This document shows, piece by piece, positions 33,275 to 42,161 of a stretch of DNA of 64,000 nt (position 1 is the first letter of the stretch; each line of letters opens with the position of its first letter). This stretch comes from Brevibacillus brevis (lineage in GTDB: Bacteria > Bacillota > Bacilli > Brevibacillales > Brevibacillaceae): positions 862,001 to 926,000 of the forward strand of contig NZ_CP030117.1 in assembly GCF_001039275.2 (NCBI RefSeq). Direction: 5' to 3'. The notes under the pieces were generated by a model. That model was not told the origin of the DNA, searched no databases, and saw nothing but the letters and a program-made list of their open reading frames with translations. Made by a program: the position numbers and the translations under genes.

Positions 33275-33290
33275 CTTTGGGGGATTTCCT
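33248..33290 (-). terminator. Terminator of ktrB
   Basis: On the minus strand AAATCCCCCAA and TTGGGGGATTT form an 11-bp stem followed by T residues. It overlaps the broken end of the methyltransferase fragment. Confidence 0.88.
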
Positions 33291-33295
33291 TTCCT

Positions 33296-34654
33296 CTATT
33301 GACCAATGATGATGCGTTCTTTCGGATAATGGTAGCGTACGATTCGGTCATTGCGCTTCAAGAAGAGGAGCAAATTGATAATCCCGATACGTCCGATCAT
33401 CATCGTAATAATCAGGATGAGCTTGCCGCCTATGCCCATCTGACCCGTAATCCCGGTGGACAATCCGGTCGTACCGAAAGCAGAGCAGACCTCGAACAAG
33501 ACGTACTGGAAAGGTAAATCCTCCAGCCAGACGAGCAGCATGACCGCTGTGAACACCAGGATGATCGCGATGAAAAAGACGATGAAGGAACGCTGAATGT
33601 CCTCATCAACCAGCTCTCTTCCGAACACCTTTACTTCCTTGTAGCCACGCATGTTGGCAAAAACAGAGGCAACCAGGACGAAGAACGTCGTGGTTCGTAT
33701 CCCCCCACCCACGCTGCTCGGGGAGGCGCCGATGAACATCATCCCGGAGAGCATGATGAGTGTTGTAGTCGACAAGAGGCTGATATCCATCGTAGCCAAG
33801 CCGCCGCTTCGCGAAGAGACGGAGTGGAACAACGAGTAGAATAACATTTCATGCCAGGTCTTATCGGCCAAAAACTGATTTCGTTCAAAAACGAAAATGA
33901 GCAGGGCGCCAACAGCGATCAAGGAAAAGAACGTCAGTGTCGTAATCTTGGTGAAGAGCGAAAAGGTGAAACGCACTTTTGCACGGCGATAGGAAAAGTA
34001 CGTTCTCAGCTCTACGAGTACGGGAAATCCGATCGCTCCACAAATAATCAAGATCATCACGATAGTCTGAAACACGTAATCGTGGGTAAAGTCGAGCATG
34101 GAATTTCCGTGCAGGTCAAACCCGGCATTCGTAAAAGCACTGACAGATGCAAAGTAGCCGTGGTAGAACGCGGTGTACCAATCGTCGTAGTAGCCGGCGT
34201 AAATAAAATGACTGCCTAACAGGATGGTTCCCACCAGCTCGATCAAGAGCGCAATCACGAGAATATTGCGCATCAGGTCGACCAGACCGGACAATGTGGA
34301 GCGGTTGTGGTCCGTCGCGATCCAGATGCGCTGCTCCAGACCGATTTTTTGACCCATGAGGATCCAGATGAACGTTCCGAGTGTCATGATTCCGACCCCG
34401 CCAACCTGGAAGAGCAACGTAAGAAAGAGAATCCCCCATTGGTTGAAAACCTCATGAATCGTAATGACAGTAAGCCCGGTAACGCTGATGGCACTTGCCG
34501 CGGTAAATAAAGAGTCAATAAATGAAAGAGAGACTCCCGGCAAGTGAAAAAACGGCAATGACAGAAGAAACGCTGAGATCAGGATGAGCCCAACGTAGGC
34601 GAACACGATGATTTGAACAGATGTCAATCGACGCTTTTGATTGGATGATAACAA
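33296..34654 (-). CDS. ktrB: Potassium uptake channel subunit KtrB/TrkH
   Basis: A 452-residue membrane subunit of a Ktr potassium uptake system, with four M1-P-M2 units. Selectivity-filter loops can be read in each: ISVTGLTVI, FTNAGFDL, SSRSGGLAT and FGTTGLSTG. Each keeps the conserved glycine. The start is a TTG with AGGAGG 9 bases upstream. The cytoplasmic regulatory subunit KtrA is not adjacent, so it must be encoded elsewhere, or this may be a KtrD-like paralogue. I see no c-di-AMP riboswitch in the short leader. It diverges from the bmrCD unit. Confidence 0.9.
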   Translation of the reverse strand: MLSSNQKRRLTSVQIIVFAYVGLILISAFLLSLPFFHLPGVSLSFIDSLFTAASAISVTGLTVITIHEVFNQWGILFLTLLFQVGGVGIMTLGTFIWILMGQKIGLEQRIWIATDHNRSTLSGLVDLMRNILVIALLIELVGTILLGSHFIYAGYYDDWYTAFYHGYFASVSAFTNAGFDLHGNSMLDFTHDYVFQTIVMILIICGAIGFPVLVELRTYFSYRRAKVRFTFSLFTKITTLTFFSLIAVGALLIFVFERNQFLADKTWHEMLFYSLFHSVSSRSGGLATMDISLLSTTTLIMLSGMMFIGASPSSVGGGIRTTTFFVLVASVFANMRGYKEVKVFGRELVDEDIQRSFIVFFIAIILVFTAVMLLVWLEDLPFQYVLFEVCSAFGTTGLSTGITGQMGIGGKLILIITMMIGRIGIINLLLFLKRNDRIVRYHYPKERIIIGQ

Positions 34655-34735
34655 AATAAATGGCCTCCTGAATAAGCTTCATGAGGATAATCATACCAAA
34701 TAAATGAAGGGAAGCAAAAGCGCGGAAAAGATCAG

Positions 34736-34765
34736 TTGACAATGTATCCGCAAGAGTGGTAAAGT
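34736..34765 (+). promoter_or_regulatory. Promoter of the leader-bmrCD unit
   Basis: TTGACA and TAAAGT are 18 bases apart. Transcription should start near 34772, giving a leader of about 285 nt. Confidence 0.6.
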
Positions 34766-34817
34766 TCAGAATGTATTTATTGGAAATTCAAAATATTAAT
34801 AGAAAGGTGGGCTAGTC

Positions 34818-34892
34818 ATGAAAAGAATTGTACGCATGGGTCATTCATACAAGGGCATACATGGCGTAACCCCACCATTGATACGAGCGTAG
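34818..34892 (+). CDS. Leader peptide controlling bmrCD (24 residues)
   Basis: AAAGGTGG lies about 8 bases before an ATG that opens a 24-codon frame (MKRIVRMGHSYKGIHGVTPP, then LIRA). Its last codons and stop form part of a GATAC/GTATC hairpin with seven T residues. The coding sequence also contains CCCACC at 34871-34876, which can pair with the GGTGGG of its own RBS. A small leader (bmrB) precedes bmrCD in B. subtilis, where ribosome stalling by translation inhibitors turns on the transporter genes. Position and layout here are the same; sequence homology to BmrB is not claimed. Confidence 0.72.
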   Translation: MKRIVRMGHSYKGIHGVTPPLIRA

Positions 34893-34904
34893 TATCGTTT
34901 TTTT
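34880..34904 (+). terminator. Short terminator-like hairpin at the leader stop codon
   Basis: GATAC/GTATC with a 7-base loop, followed by GTTTTTTT. A ribosome ending translation here would cover the stem. Confidence 0.5.
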
Positions 34905-34918
34905 GATCTCGTTAACAT

Positions 34919-34962
34919 GGCGTAGGTTACCTATTTCGTAACTTGCGCCTTTTCTATTTTTG
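34919..34962 (+). terminator. Attenuator terminator upstream of bmrC
   Basis: GGCGTAGGTTAC pairs with GTAACTTGCGCC (12 bp, two wobbles), then TTTTCTATTTTT. Its left end repeats ACATGGCGTA, also found within the leader gene at 34859-34868, so an alternative pairing with the right arm is possible. Confidence 0.75.
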
Positions 34963-35055
34963 TTGAGGAAAAGGCATGTTGCTCACGGGCGATATGTCTT
35001 TTTTTGGCCTCTTTAAAAGGTCACCCATCCAGCTAAAGAGAGGGGAGAAACACGG

Positions 35056-36807
35056 ATGTTCTCAGTTTTGACAAAGCTTGATTGGTTTTTCAAGGAGCAT
35101 TGGAAACGTTATACGGTCGCTATTCTGCTATTGATTCTGGGCGGCCTACTGGAGATTATCCCTCCAAAAATCATCGGGGTGGCTATTGATGAGATTCACC
35201 TGGGCACGCTGACTGGCGAGCGGCTGGTATCCATTTTGCTGTTTTTCGGTGTATTGTCTGTCGCGATTTATTGGGTCAATTTTATCTGGATTCGCAAGCT
35301 GTTTGGGGGAGCGTTTCTGGCGGAGCGGACGTTACGGTCGAAGCTCATGACGCATTTTTTGCGGATGACGCCAACGTTTTATCAGCGTAATCGGACGGGA
35401 GATTTGATGGCGCGAGCGACAAATGACCTCAAGGCTGTCTCGATGACGACAGGCTTCGGAATTTTGACGATGGTGGATTCGCTATCCTTTACAGGGGCGA
35501 TTGTGCTGACAATGGGCTTCTTGATCAGTTGGAAGCTGACCTTAGCGGCAATCCTTCCATTGCCGTTCATGGCTTATATCATCAAGCAATATGGGAAGAA
35601 AATTCACGAGCGTTTTTCTACCGCACAAACATCGTTCGGTGAGCTGAACGACCGCGTGCTGGAATCCGTCTCTGGGGTTCGCGTTATTCGAGCCTACGTA
35701 CAGGAAATGGCGGATCAGGAGCGCTTTCGCCAAAAAACACATGAAGTGTACCAAAAAAATATCGATGTGGCGAGAATCGATTCGTTAATTGAGCCAACCG
35801 TCAAAATATTGGTTGGAATCAGTTATATGATCGGCTTGATCTACGGTGGATACCTCGTGTTCCAAAGAGAACTGACCTTGGGAGAGCTGGTCTCGTTCAA
35901 CGTCTATCTCGGGATGCTCATTTGGCCGATGTTTGCGATTGGTGAATTGATCAATGTGATGCAAAGAGGAAGTGCCTCGCTGGATCGGGTCAATGAAACC
36001 TTGGCGTACGAAGCCGATGTGACAGATCACGACAGTCCGGTACATGTGGCAGTTCCAGAAGTCATTCGGTTCGATTCCGTGACATTCCGCTATCCATCAG
36101 CGCAGATTGACCAGCTAGTAGATGTCTCCTTTACTCTTGGGCGGGGGCAGACGCTAGGAATCGTCGGGCGTACGGGAAGCGGGAAATCCACGCTGGTGCG
36201 ACAACTGCTTCGTGAATATCCAGTTGGACGGGGAGCCATCAGTGTTTCGGGAGAGGCGCTAGAACAGATTAGTCTGGATAACATCAAGAGCTGGATCGGC
36301 TATGTACCCCAAGAGCAGATTCTGTTCTCGAAGACAGTCCGTGAAAACATCCTGTTCGGGAACAACGAGGCAACAGAAGAAGAATTACAGGAAGTGTTGA
36401 AGCAGGCCGCATTTGCTCGGGATGTGCAGCTATTGCCCGAAGGCTTGCAAACGCTCGTTGGTGAAAAAGGCGTAGCCCTTTCAGGTGGGCAAAAACAGCG
36501 GGTCTCAATTGCTCGGGCTCTTTTGGTCAATCCGGAAATATTGATTCTCGATGATGCCATGTCAGCGGTGGATGGCAAAACCGAAGCAGAGATGATCGCG
36601 AATATTCGTCGGGAGCGGGCAGGCAAAACAACACTGATCACTACACATCGTTTAACGGCCGTCCAGCATGCAGATTGGATTCTCGTCATAGACGAAGGAC
36701 GAATCGTCGAGGAAGGTACACATGCACAGCTATTGGAGCTGGGCGGTTGGTATAAAGAACAATTCGAGAAACAGCAGATTGAAGCGACGCTGACAGAAAG
36801 CGGGTGA
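35056..36807 (+). CDS. bmrC: Heterodimeric multidrug ABC exporter subunit (BmrC-like)
   Basis: A 583-residue half-transporter: six membrane helices (about 1-300), then a nucleotide-binding domain with Walker A GIVGRTGSGKST, Q-loop VPQEQ, signature ALSGGQKQR and Walker B ILILDDAMSAVD. The residue after Walker B is Asp, not the catalytic Glu, so this half forms the degenerate ATP site, as in B. subtilis BmrC. The partner gene begins 5 bases after the stop. An RBS GAGAGGGGAG lies upstream. Together they should expel cationic drugs and antibiotics across the membrane. Expression appears governed by the leader-peptide attenuator. Confidence 0.92.
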   Translation: MFSVLTKLDWFFKEHWKRYTVAILLLILGGLLEIIPPKIIGVAIDEIHLGTLTGERLVSILLFFGVLSVAIYWVNFIWIRKLFGGAFLAERTLRSKLMTHFLRMTPTFYQRNRTGDLMARATNDLKAVSMTTGFGILTMVDSLSFTGAIVLTMGFLISWKLTLAAILPLPFMAYIIKQYGKKIHERFSTAQTSFGELNDRVLESVSGVRVIRAYVQEMADQERFRQKTHEVYQKNIDVARIDSLIEPTVKILVGISYMIGLIYGGYLVFQRELTLGELVSFNVYLGMLIWPMFAIGELINVMQRGSASLDRVNETLAYEADVTDHDSPVHVAVPEVIRFDSVTFRYPSAQIDQLVDVSFTLGRGQTLGIVGRTGSGKSTLVRQLLREYPVGRGAISVSGEALEQISLDNIKSWIGYVPQEQILFSKTVRENILFGNNEATEEELQEVLKQAAFARDVQLLPEGLQTLVGEKGVALSGGQKQRVSIARALLVNPEILILDDAMSAVDGKTEAEMIANIRRERAGKTTLITTHRLTAVQHADWILVIDEGRIVEEGTHAQLLELGGWYKEQFEKQQIEATLTESG

Positions 36808-36811
36808 ATGA

Positions 36812-38869
36812 ATGACGACAGGGAAACGGCTAGTCCACTATGCAGCGATTTTTAAAAAGACGATCCTCTTGGCGGTATTGATGTTGTCCATCTCGGTTGG
36901 GGCAGAACTGACAGGACCGTTTTTGGCGAAAAAAATGATCGATACGCACATCATGGGCATTGAATTCCCTTGGTATGAGACGGCACAGGGTGAGGATTCC
37001 GTGCTGTACAAAGGGAAGTATTACACCAGACAGGATCACTTGGCAGCAGGTGAGAGCACAGGTGGGGAAGTTCGTGTTCTACAGGTGGGGCGCGACTATT
37101 ATTTCTTGAATCAGGCGATATCGTATGATGGGCAGCGCTCTGTTGAGAATGGGAAGCTCGTCATTGTCAAAGGTACGGATCGAGCAGAGTATTCAGCGAC
37201 GCTCCTAAGCAATCAGGAGATTTTCGAATTTTTCCGGCCAGAGACAAACGGCTTGCTCATGCTGGCTGCCCTTTATTTCGGATTATTGGTAGTTGCCTCG
37301 CTTTTCCATTATGGACAAAAGTTCTTATGGCAAAAATCGGCGAATCAGGTCATCGAGAGACTGCGTATTGATGTGTTCGCGCATATTCAACGATTACCTA
37401 TTCAATATTTCGATCATCTCCCTGCCGGGAAGGTGGTTGCTCGTGTCACAAACGATACGGAGGCAATCCGTGAGCTGTTTACGAATGTTCTCGGCAACTT
37501 TATTACGAGCGGGATTTATTTAATCGGGATTTTCTCGGCGCTGTTTTTGCTTGATGTACGACTCGCGCTCGTTTGTCTGGTCATTTTGCCAATCATGGTC
37601 GTGTGGATTTACTTGTACCGCAAGTACGCTTCTGCATTCAACCATGTCATTCGGGCACGCATCAGCGACATCAACGGGATGATTAACGAGTCGATCCAAG
37701 GGATGCCGATTATTCAGGCGTTTCGCCGGGAAAAGGAAACGATGCGGGAATTCGGCGAACTGAACGAAGAGCTGTTCACCTACCAAAATAAAATGCTGCG
37801 GCTCAATGCGACCGCTTCGTTTAACCTTGTTCAGTTCATCCGCAATATCGCGTTTGTTTTGTTCATCTGGTATTTCGGCGGGGCATCCCTCGGGATAGGT
37901 ACACTGCTCTCGCTGGGTGTCCTCTACGCATTTGTCGATTATCTCAATCGCTTGTTCCAGCCGATGACACAGATCGTCAACCAGTTGGCGAACCTGGAGC
38001 AATCTCTTGTCGCGGCGTCGCGAGTGTTTGAACTGCTGGATGAAGAGGGCATTGACGTTGATTCTGCAAAAGTACCTTGTTATCAAGGGAATGTTCGCTT
38101 TGACGATGTTTCTTTTGCCTACAAAGACGATCAATACGTGCTGAAAAACATCTCATTCGAAGCATGGCCAGGTGAGACAGTGGCACTGGTTGGTCACACG
38201 GGCTCGGGAAAAAGCTCGATTATCAATCTGTTACTCCGCTTCTATGATGTAAACAGTGGAGCGATTATGATTGACGGGCGCAATGTGCAGTCGTTTTCCA
38301 AGCAGCAGCTTCGCCAGCACATGGCCATTGTTTTACAGGACCCGTTTTTATTTACAGGAACGATTCGTTCCAATGTGAGTCTCGATGATCCGTCGATTTC
38401 GCCGGAAAAAGTGGAGAAAGCCTTGTGCGATGTAGGGGCAGACCAACTGTTCCGCAGCCTCCCGCAAGGATTCGATGAACCTGTTATCGAGAAGGGCAGC
38501 ACGCTTTCCCTCGGACAGCGTCAGTTGATTTCGTTTGCACGTGCTCTCGCATTTGACCCGGCTATCCTCATTCTGGATGAAGCGACTGCCAGCATCGACA
38601 CGGAAACAGAGGGCATTATTCAAAATGCGCTTGAGGTGTTGAAAAAAGGAAGAACGACCTTCATCATTGCTCATCGCCTGTCTACGATCAAAAATGCGGA
38701 TCAAATTCTCGTACTGGATCGAGGCACAATTGTAGAGCGAGGAAAGCATGAAGACTTGATGGAGAAGCAAGGCAGGTACTATCAGATGTATCAAATGCAG
38801 CAAGGGAACAAAGAAGTGCGAGTGCAAGAGGCCGTACACAAGCAAGGAAGTGCCCCGGCGCTGACCTAG
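36812..38869 (+). CDS. bmrD: Heterodimeric multidrug ABC exporter subunit (BmrD-like)
   Basis: A 685-residue half-transporter, close to the B. subtilis BmrD length. Between the first and second membrane helices (about 45-135) is an added external domain with DSVLYKGKYYTRQDHLAAG, as found in BmrD. The nucleotide-binding domain has Walker A ALVGHTGSGKSS, the altered signature LSLGQRQ and a full Walker B ILILDEATASID with the catalytic Glu. With the normal LSGGQ of the partner it builds one active and one weak ATP site. It starts 5 bases after bmrC and shares its control. No hairpin terminator is obvious before the next gene. Confidence 0.92.
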   Translation: MTTGKRLVHYAAIFKKTILLAVLMLSISVGAELTGPFLAKKMIDTHIMGIEFPWYETAQGEDSVLYKGKYYTRQDHLAAGESTGGEVRVLQVGRDYYFLNQAISYDGQRSVENGKLVIVKGTDRAEYSATLLSNQEIFEFFRPETNGLLMLAALYFGLLVVASLFHYGQKFLWQKSANQVIERLRIDVFAHIQRLPIQYFDHLPAGKVVARVTNDTEAIRELFTNVLGNFITSGIYLIGIFSALFLLDVRLALVCLVILPIMVVWIYLYRKYASAFNHVIRARISDINGMINESIQGMPIIQAFRREKETMREFGELNEELFTYQNKMLRLNATASFNLVQFIRNIAFVLFIWYFGGASLGIGTLLSLGVLYAFVDYLNRLFQPMTQIVNQLANLEQSLVAASRVFELLDEEGIDVDSAKVPCYQGNVRFDDVSFAYKDDQYVLKNISFEAWPGETVALVGHTGSGKSSIINLLLRFYDVNSGAIMIDGRNVQSFSKQQLRQHMAIVLQDPFLFTGTIRSNVSLDDPSISPEKVEKALCDVGADQLFRSLPQGFDEPVIEKGSTLSLGQRQLISFARALAFDPAILILDEATASIDTETEGIIQNALEVLKKGRTTFIIAHRLSTIKNADQILVLDRGTIVERGKHEDLMEKQGRYYQMYQMQQGNKEVRVQEAVHKQGSAPALT

Positions 38870-38942
38870 TTTTTTCTACTCTTTTTGCCTCTTGAACGGT
38901 AAGATAGAGCATAGAAGTATGGACTTTTCAGGAGGGATTATC

Positions 38943-39269
38943 ATGCCACATCTTATCGTTCGAGGCATTCAAGCTGAACAAATGGCTACGATTAGCGAAC
39001 CGCTTGCAGTGGAGCTTGCTGCACTCTGCCAATGCGGCACAGACAATTTTACGATCGAATGCTTGCATACCATAGGCGTTTTTGGCGGGAAGATCGTGGA
39101 GTCGTTTCCTTTTATCGAAGTAGCATGGTTCGAGCGGGGGCAAGAAGTTCGTGACCAGTTCGCCCAGATTGTAACGAAGCATGTCTTATCTCTTGGTATC
39201 CCAGAAGTGGAAATGGCATTTGTCGCTTATCAAAAAGAAAGCTATTATGCCAACGGAGAGCATTTCTAA
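38943..39269 (+). CDS. DUF1904 family protein
   Basis: A 108-residue cytoplasmic protein of the DUF1904 family, a small ferredoxin-like or tautomerase-like fold of unknown function common in Bacillales. It opens PHLIVRGIQAEQM, has a central CLHTIGVFGGKIVESFPFIEVAWFERG (read here as two stretches) and ends with VEMAFVAYQKESYY. AGGAGGGA lies 6 bases before the ATG at 38943; the longer frame has no RBS. It may be a separate unit or read through from bmrD. Confidence 0.8.
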   Translation: MPHLIVRGIQAEQMATISEPLAVELAALCQCGTDNFTIECLHTIGVFGGKIVESFPFIEVAWFERGQEVRDQFAQIVTKHVLSLGIPEVEMAFVAYQKESYYANGEHF

Positions 39270-39359
39270 AGAGAAGCCGACAGGTGCTGTCGATTTCCCG
39301 GGAAAGAATCAAGACATTCGACAGGCGTACAGACAAATAAATGAATACAAGCATGGAAT

Positions 39360-39421
39360 GAGGGTGTTCCTTTCGTAAGTACGAGGTTTTTCGTGCGAGA
39401 CGGGTGGAACACTCTTTTTAT
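39360..39421 (+). terminator. Probable terminator after the DUF1904 gene
   Basis: AGGGTGTTCC and GGAACACTCT arms close a long loop; TTTTTA follows. Confidence 0.6.
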
Positions 39422-39517
39422 TTCGAGCGAATTTTGCTCCTATAGCCAAAAATTTCTAAAATAGGTGTCACAAATGAAAGTTTTTAATTGTTATTCATAG
39501 TGAGGGGAGGGCAAACA

Positions 39518-40090
39518 GTGGAAAAAACAGAGATAGAGCGCCTGCTGATCGAAATAAAAGCCGGTTCTCTTGAGCAATACGAAATCATTATCGATTACTA
39601 TCAACAACCAATCTTTACATACTGCTATCACATGCTCGGTCACCGTCAAGATGCAGAAGACGCTGTCCAGGAAGTCCTGTTTCGTGCCTACGAGCATCTT
39701 GACCAGTATACGTACTCGCTGTCATTTTCCGCATGGCTGTACCGAATCGCTTACAACCATTGTGCGAATGTGTTAAAGCGCAGGAAATTAAGCCGCGTGT
39801 TGCCCTTTTTGTACAACCGGGATCAGGATGGACGTAATTATGTCGAGGAGAGCATCGACAGCAACTATTTCGGGGAGCCGCTCGAACGCATCTGGAAACG
39901 ACTGTCCGCGGAAGAACGCACACTCATTTTCTTGCGTGTGCTAGAGGAAAAAGAGTACGAGGAAATTGCGGAGCTAATGGACAAAAAGCCTGCGTCGCTG
40001 CGCAAACAATTCGAACGCGTTTTAAAAAAGTGCAAACGTTATTTGCCAACGATGGAAGGGGTGGCCGCTAATGGACAAAAATCCGTTTAA
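39518..40090 (+). CDS. ECF-type RNA polymerase sigma factor
   Basis: A 190-residue extracytoplasmic-function sigma factor. Region 2 has YCYHMLGHRQDAEDAVQEV, then LFRAYEHLDQY and SFSAWLYRIAYNHC. Region 4 covers LSAEERTLIFLRVLEEKEYE and ASLRKQFERVLKKCKRYL. The start is GTG 39518, with GGGGAGGG 6 bases upstream. The last 20 bases overlap the start of the anti-sigma gene, the normal arrangement for a sigma/anti-sigma pair. Bases 39420-39517 have no obvious ECF promoter that I can name, but autoregulation is usual in this class. Confidence 0.92.
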   Translation: MEKTEIERLLIEIKAGSLEQYEIIIDYYQQPIFTYCYHMLGHRQDAEDAVQEVLFRAYEHLDQYTYSLSFSAWLYRIAYNHCANVLKRRKLSRVLPFLYNRDQDGRNYVEESIDSNYFGEPLERIWKRLSAEERTLIFLRVLEEKEYEEIAELMDKKPASLRKQFERVLKKCKRYLPTMEGVAANGQKSV

Positions 40091-41063
40091 AGGCATGCAT
40101 GACATGCTGAGTGCAAAGCCAGTCCCGAAAGTCGATGTCAAACATAAAGTCATGGCAGCGATTCGTACCAAGGAAAACAAGGAGGAAAGAGTCGTGAAAA
40201 AGAAAATTGGTTTGCTGGTCACTGTAGGTATGCTGGTTGGAGCGTCTTCCGTATGGGCGGGAGTAGAAATGATTCAATTGAAAAATGAGAAAGGCGAAGT
40301 GGTTTACGAGCTATCTAATCATACCGATCAAGAACAACAGAAATTGATTCAGCAATTGCCTCCAGAGGAACAAGCGAAAATGGAACAGAGGCAGAAAAGG
40401 AGCGAGTATAAGAGTGAGGTTATAACAGAAATCATGCATGGACTGAAGCCTGGAACCTCTGCCGCTATTTACTGGAAGCCGACAAAAGAAGAGGAAGAAG
40501 AACAAAAAAATACTACCTATATAAGAAAACAACATCCGGATATTACGGTCGTATCTAGCCCGATCATGTACAAAACGTGGAAGGATATGGAGCCAATTGT
40601 AGGGAAGATGTTTACGCTCCCAATTGAGCTTGCAGGGGGCTTCCGTTTCCAAGAAGGCGAAGTAAACTATGAGGAAAACTACGAATACAAAGTCGATGTG
40701 GAAGCATTAAAGGCAAAAGCTAGCAAAGACAACAAGGAATACGCTTTTACAGAAATTCCGGTAAGCAACAAGTATGACTATACCAGTGTTGCCTATCAGT
40801 CTGAGAAAGGCAGAGTCAGGGTAGAGGTAAGAATCGTCGAAGAAGGTGGAGCAGGAACGAACGCAGAGGCAATTGAAAAAGTCATGCTTGGCAACAATGA
40901 AGCGGTTCTCATGACGCATACGTCTGGAAAAGGCGAAAATTCCTATTGGATCGTCTGGGTGAAAAATGGAACAAAACTGGAGTACTCTGTTCGTGCTGCT
41001 GAGAAAGTGGCATCCAAAGATGAGCTGATCAAAATCGCCAAGCAGATCAACGAAACCAAATAA
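40071..41063 (+). CDS. Membrane-anchored anti-sigma factor (DUF4367-like)
   Basis: A 330-residue protein. A basic cytoplasmic N-terminus (about 1-45, MDKNPFKGMHDMLSAKPVPK) should bind the sigma factor; one membrane helix follows (about 46-64, GLLVTVGMLVGASSVWAG). The external part contains a DUF4367-like C-terminal domain (TLPIELAGGFRFQEGEVNYE, and WIVWVKNGTKLEYSV). Its start lies inside the sigma gene, so their synthesis is coupled. It has no zinc-finger HxxxCxxC motif, so it is not a ZAS-type anti-sigma. The inducing signal is unknown; surface stress is the usual theme. Confidence 0.82.
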   Translation: MDKNPFKGMHDMLSAKPVPKVDVKHKVMAAIRTKENKEERVVKKKIGLLVTVGMLVGASSVWAGVEMIQLKNEKGEVVYELSNHTDQEQQKLIQQLPPEEQAKMEQRQKRSEYKSEVITEIMHGLKPGTSAAIYWKPTKEEEEEQKNTTYIRKQHPDITVVSSPIMYKTWKDMEPIVGKMFTLPIELAGGFRFQEGEVNYEENYEYKVDVEALKAKASKDNKEYAFTEIPVSNKYDYTSVAYQSEKGRVRVEVRIVEEGGAGTNAEAIEKVMLGNNEAVLMTHTSGKGENSYWIVWVKNGTKLEYSVRAAEKVASKDELIKIAKQINETK

Positions 41064-41076
41064 CGATAAGCGAATA

Positions 41077-41122
41077 GAGGAGTCCCACAAAGCACTAGGC
41101 TTTCTTGTGGGACTCTCTTTTA
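41077..41122. terminator. Bidirectional terminator between convergent anti-sigma and EamA genes
   Basis: GAGTCCCACAA and TTGTGGGACTC form a perfect 11-bp stem, with an inner AGCC-type pairing and T residues beyond. Confidence 0.88.
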
Positions 41123-41125
41123 TTG

Positions 41126-42049
41126 TTAATGACTGATGTCACTTAGCTTGTTTGCCTTTTTGCCCATCAACTGCTTCAAGCCATCCCTATTAATCAGGAT
41201 AATGCCGACAATAATCGTAATTCCCCCTGCCAACGACAGGAGATAAAGTGGCTCATTGTACAGGATGACGCCGAGGCTTAAGGCAATCAATGGAGAGATA
41301 TAGAGCCACGTGGATGGAAACACAGGGTTGGTCTTGGCCACGAGCCAATAGAAAATGGTGTGCCCCATCATGGAACCAACGACGATCAAGTACAGGAGCG
41401 AGAGGATCGCATTAGCCGAGAGCATCGATTCGATATGCACTTGCTCTGTGAACAGAGATAATACAAGCAGCATGGCTCCTCCATACATCATCTGAGCTGC
41501 ATTCAAAGCGATGGGGGATGTATCTTGAAACCGCTGGATGACGCTACGGGAGTAAACAGCACCAGCAGAATAAAAGATTTGTCCGAATAAGACCGCCATG
41601 CATCCAGCGAGCCACAGGAGACTGAATGAGATGGTCACACCGGGTAAAATCAGCAAGACGACACCGGTAAAGGCAACCAAGCAACCCGCCCACGAAATAC
41701 CGGGGAGCTTTTGCCGAGTAATACCTGTCTGAAGCAGCATCACCATGAGAGGGGCTGTTGCAGATAATATCGCTGCAATTCCTGAACTGACATGCTGCTC
41801 CGCCCAATACAAGGGGGCAAATGTCCCAAACGTCAAACCGATACTAGTAAGAAACATTTCTTTATGAAGTAGAAGGGATAGGCGCGCCTGTTTTTTCCAG
41901 AGCATAAATGAAAACAAAATGACACCTGCCAGAAAGAACCGAAGTCCTCCTGAGAAAAACGGCGGCGCTCCGGCATCAATCCCGACTTTGATTGCCAGAA
42001 AAGTCGTTCCGAATATCAAGCACATGACCATATAGTTGAGTAGTACCAT
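41126..42049 (-). CDS. EamA/DMT superfamily transporter
   Basis: A 307-residue protein with ten membrane helices and two EamA repeats. The first (about 1-140) has CLIFGTTFLAIKVGIDAGAP and ISWAGCLVAFTGVVLLILPG, the second (about 150-290) has MMGHTIFYWLVAKTNPV and WLYISPLIALSLGVILYNEP. Members export amino acids, purines or drugs, and the substrate is not clear here. It is divergent from a MocR-type regulator, a frequent pairing in which the regulator controls the transporter. A 14-bp direct repeat lies between them. Confidence 0.9.
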   Translation of the reverse strand: MVLLNYMVMCLIFGTTFLAIKVGIDAGAPPFFSGGLRFFLAGVILFSFMLWKKQARLSLLLHKEMFLTSIGLTFGTFAPLYWAEQHVSSGIAAILSATAPLMVMLLQTGITRQKLPGISWAGCLVAFTGVVLLILPGVTISFSLLWLAGCMAVLFGQIFYSAGAVYSRSVIQRFQDTSPIALNAAQMMYGGAMLLVLSLFTEQVHIESMLSANAILSLLYLIVVGSMMGHTIFYWLVAKTNPVFPSTWLYISPLIALSLGVILYNEPLYLLSLAGGITIIVGIILINRDGLKQLMGKKANKLSDISH

Positions 42050-42085
42050 TATGATTCCTCCCTTTTCCTCATCATAACGGAAAGG

Positions 42086-42118
42086 GAATAGAACAGATGA
42101 AATCGAATAGAACAGATG
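42086..42118. promoter_or_regulatory. 14-bp direct repeat, likely MocR binding site
   Basis: GAATAGAACAGATG occurs at 42086-42099 and again at 42105-42118, a 19-bp period (about two helical turns). It lies between the EamA and MocR genes. MocR/GabR-type proteins bind direct repeats of this kind. Confidence 0.68.
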
Positions 42119-42161
42119 CGAAGATCAATCCATTATCATGGGGGAAAGGGGGGGAGCTTGC

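Noticed and set aside
34655..34735. c-di-AMP (ydaO-type) riboswitch before ktrB
   Set aside because: The leader is under 100 bases and has no matching elements.
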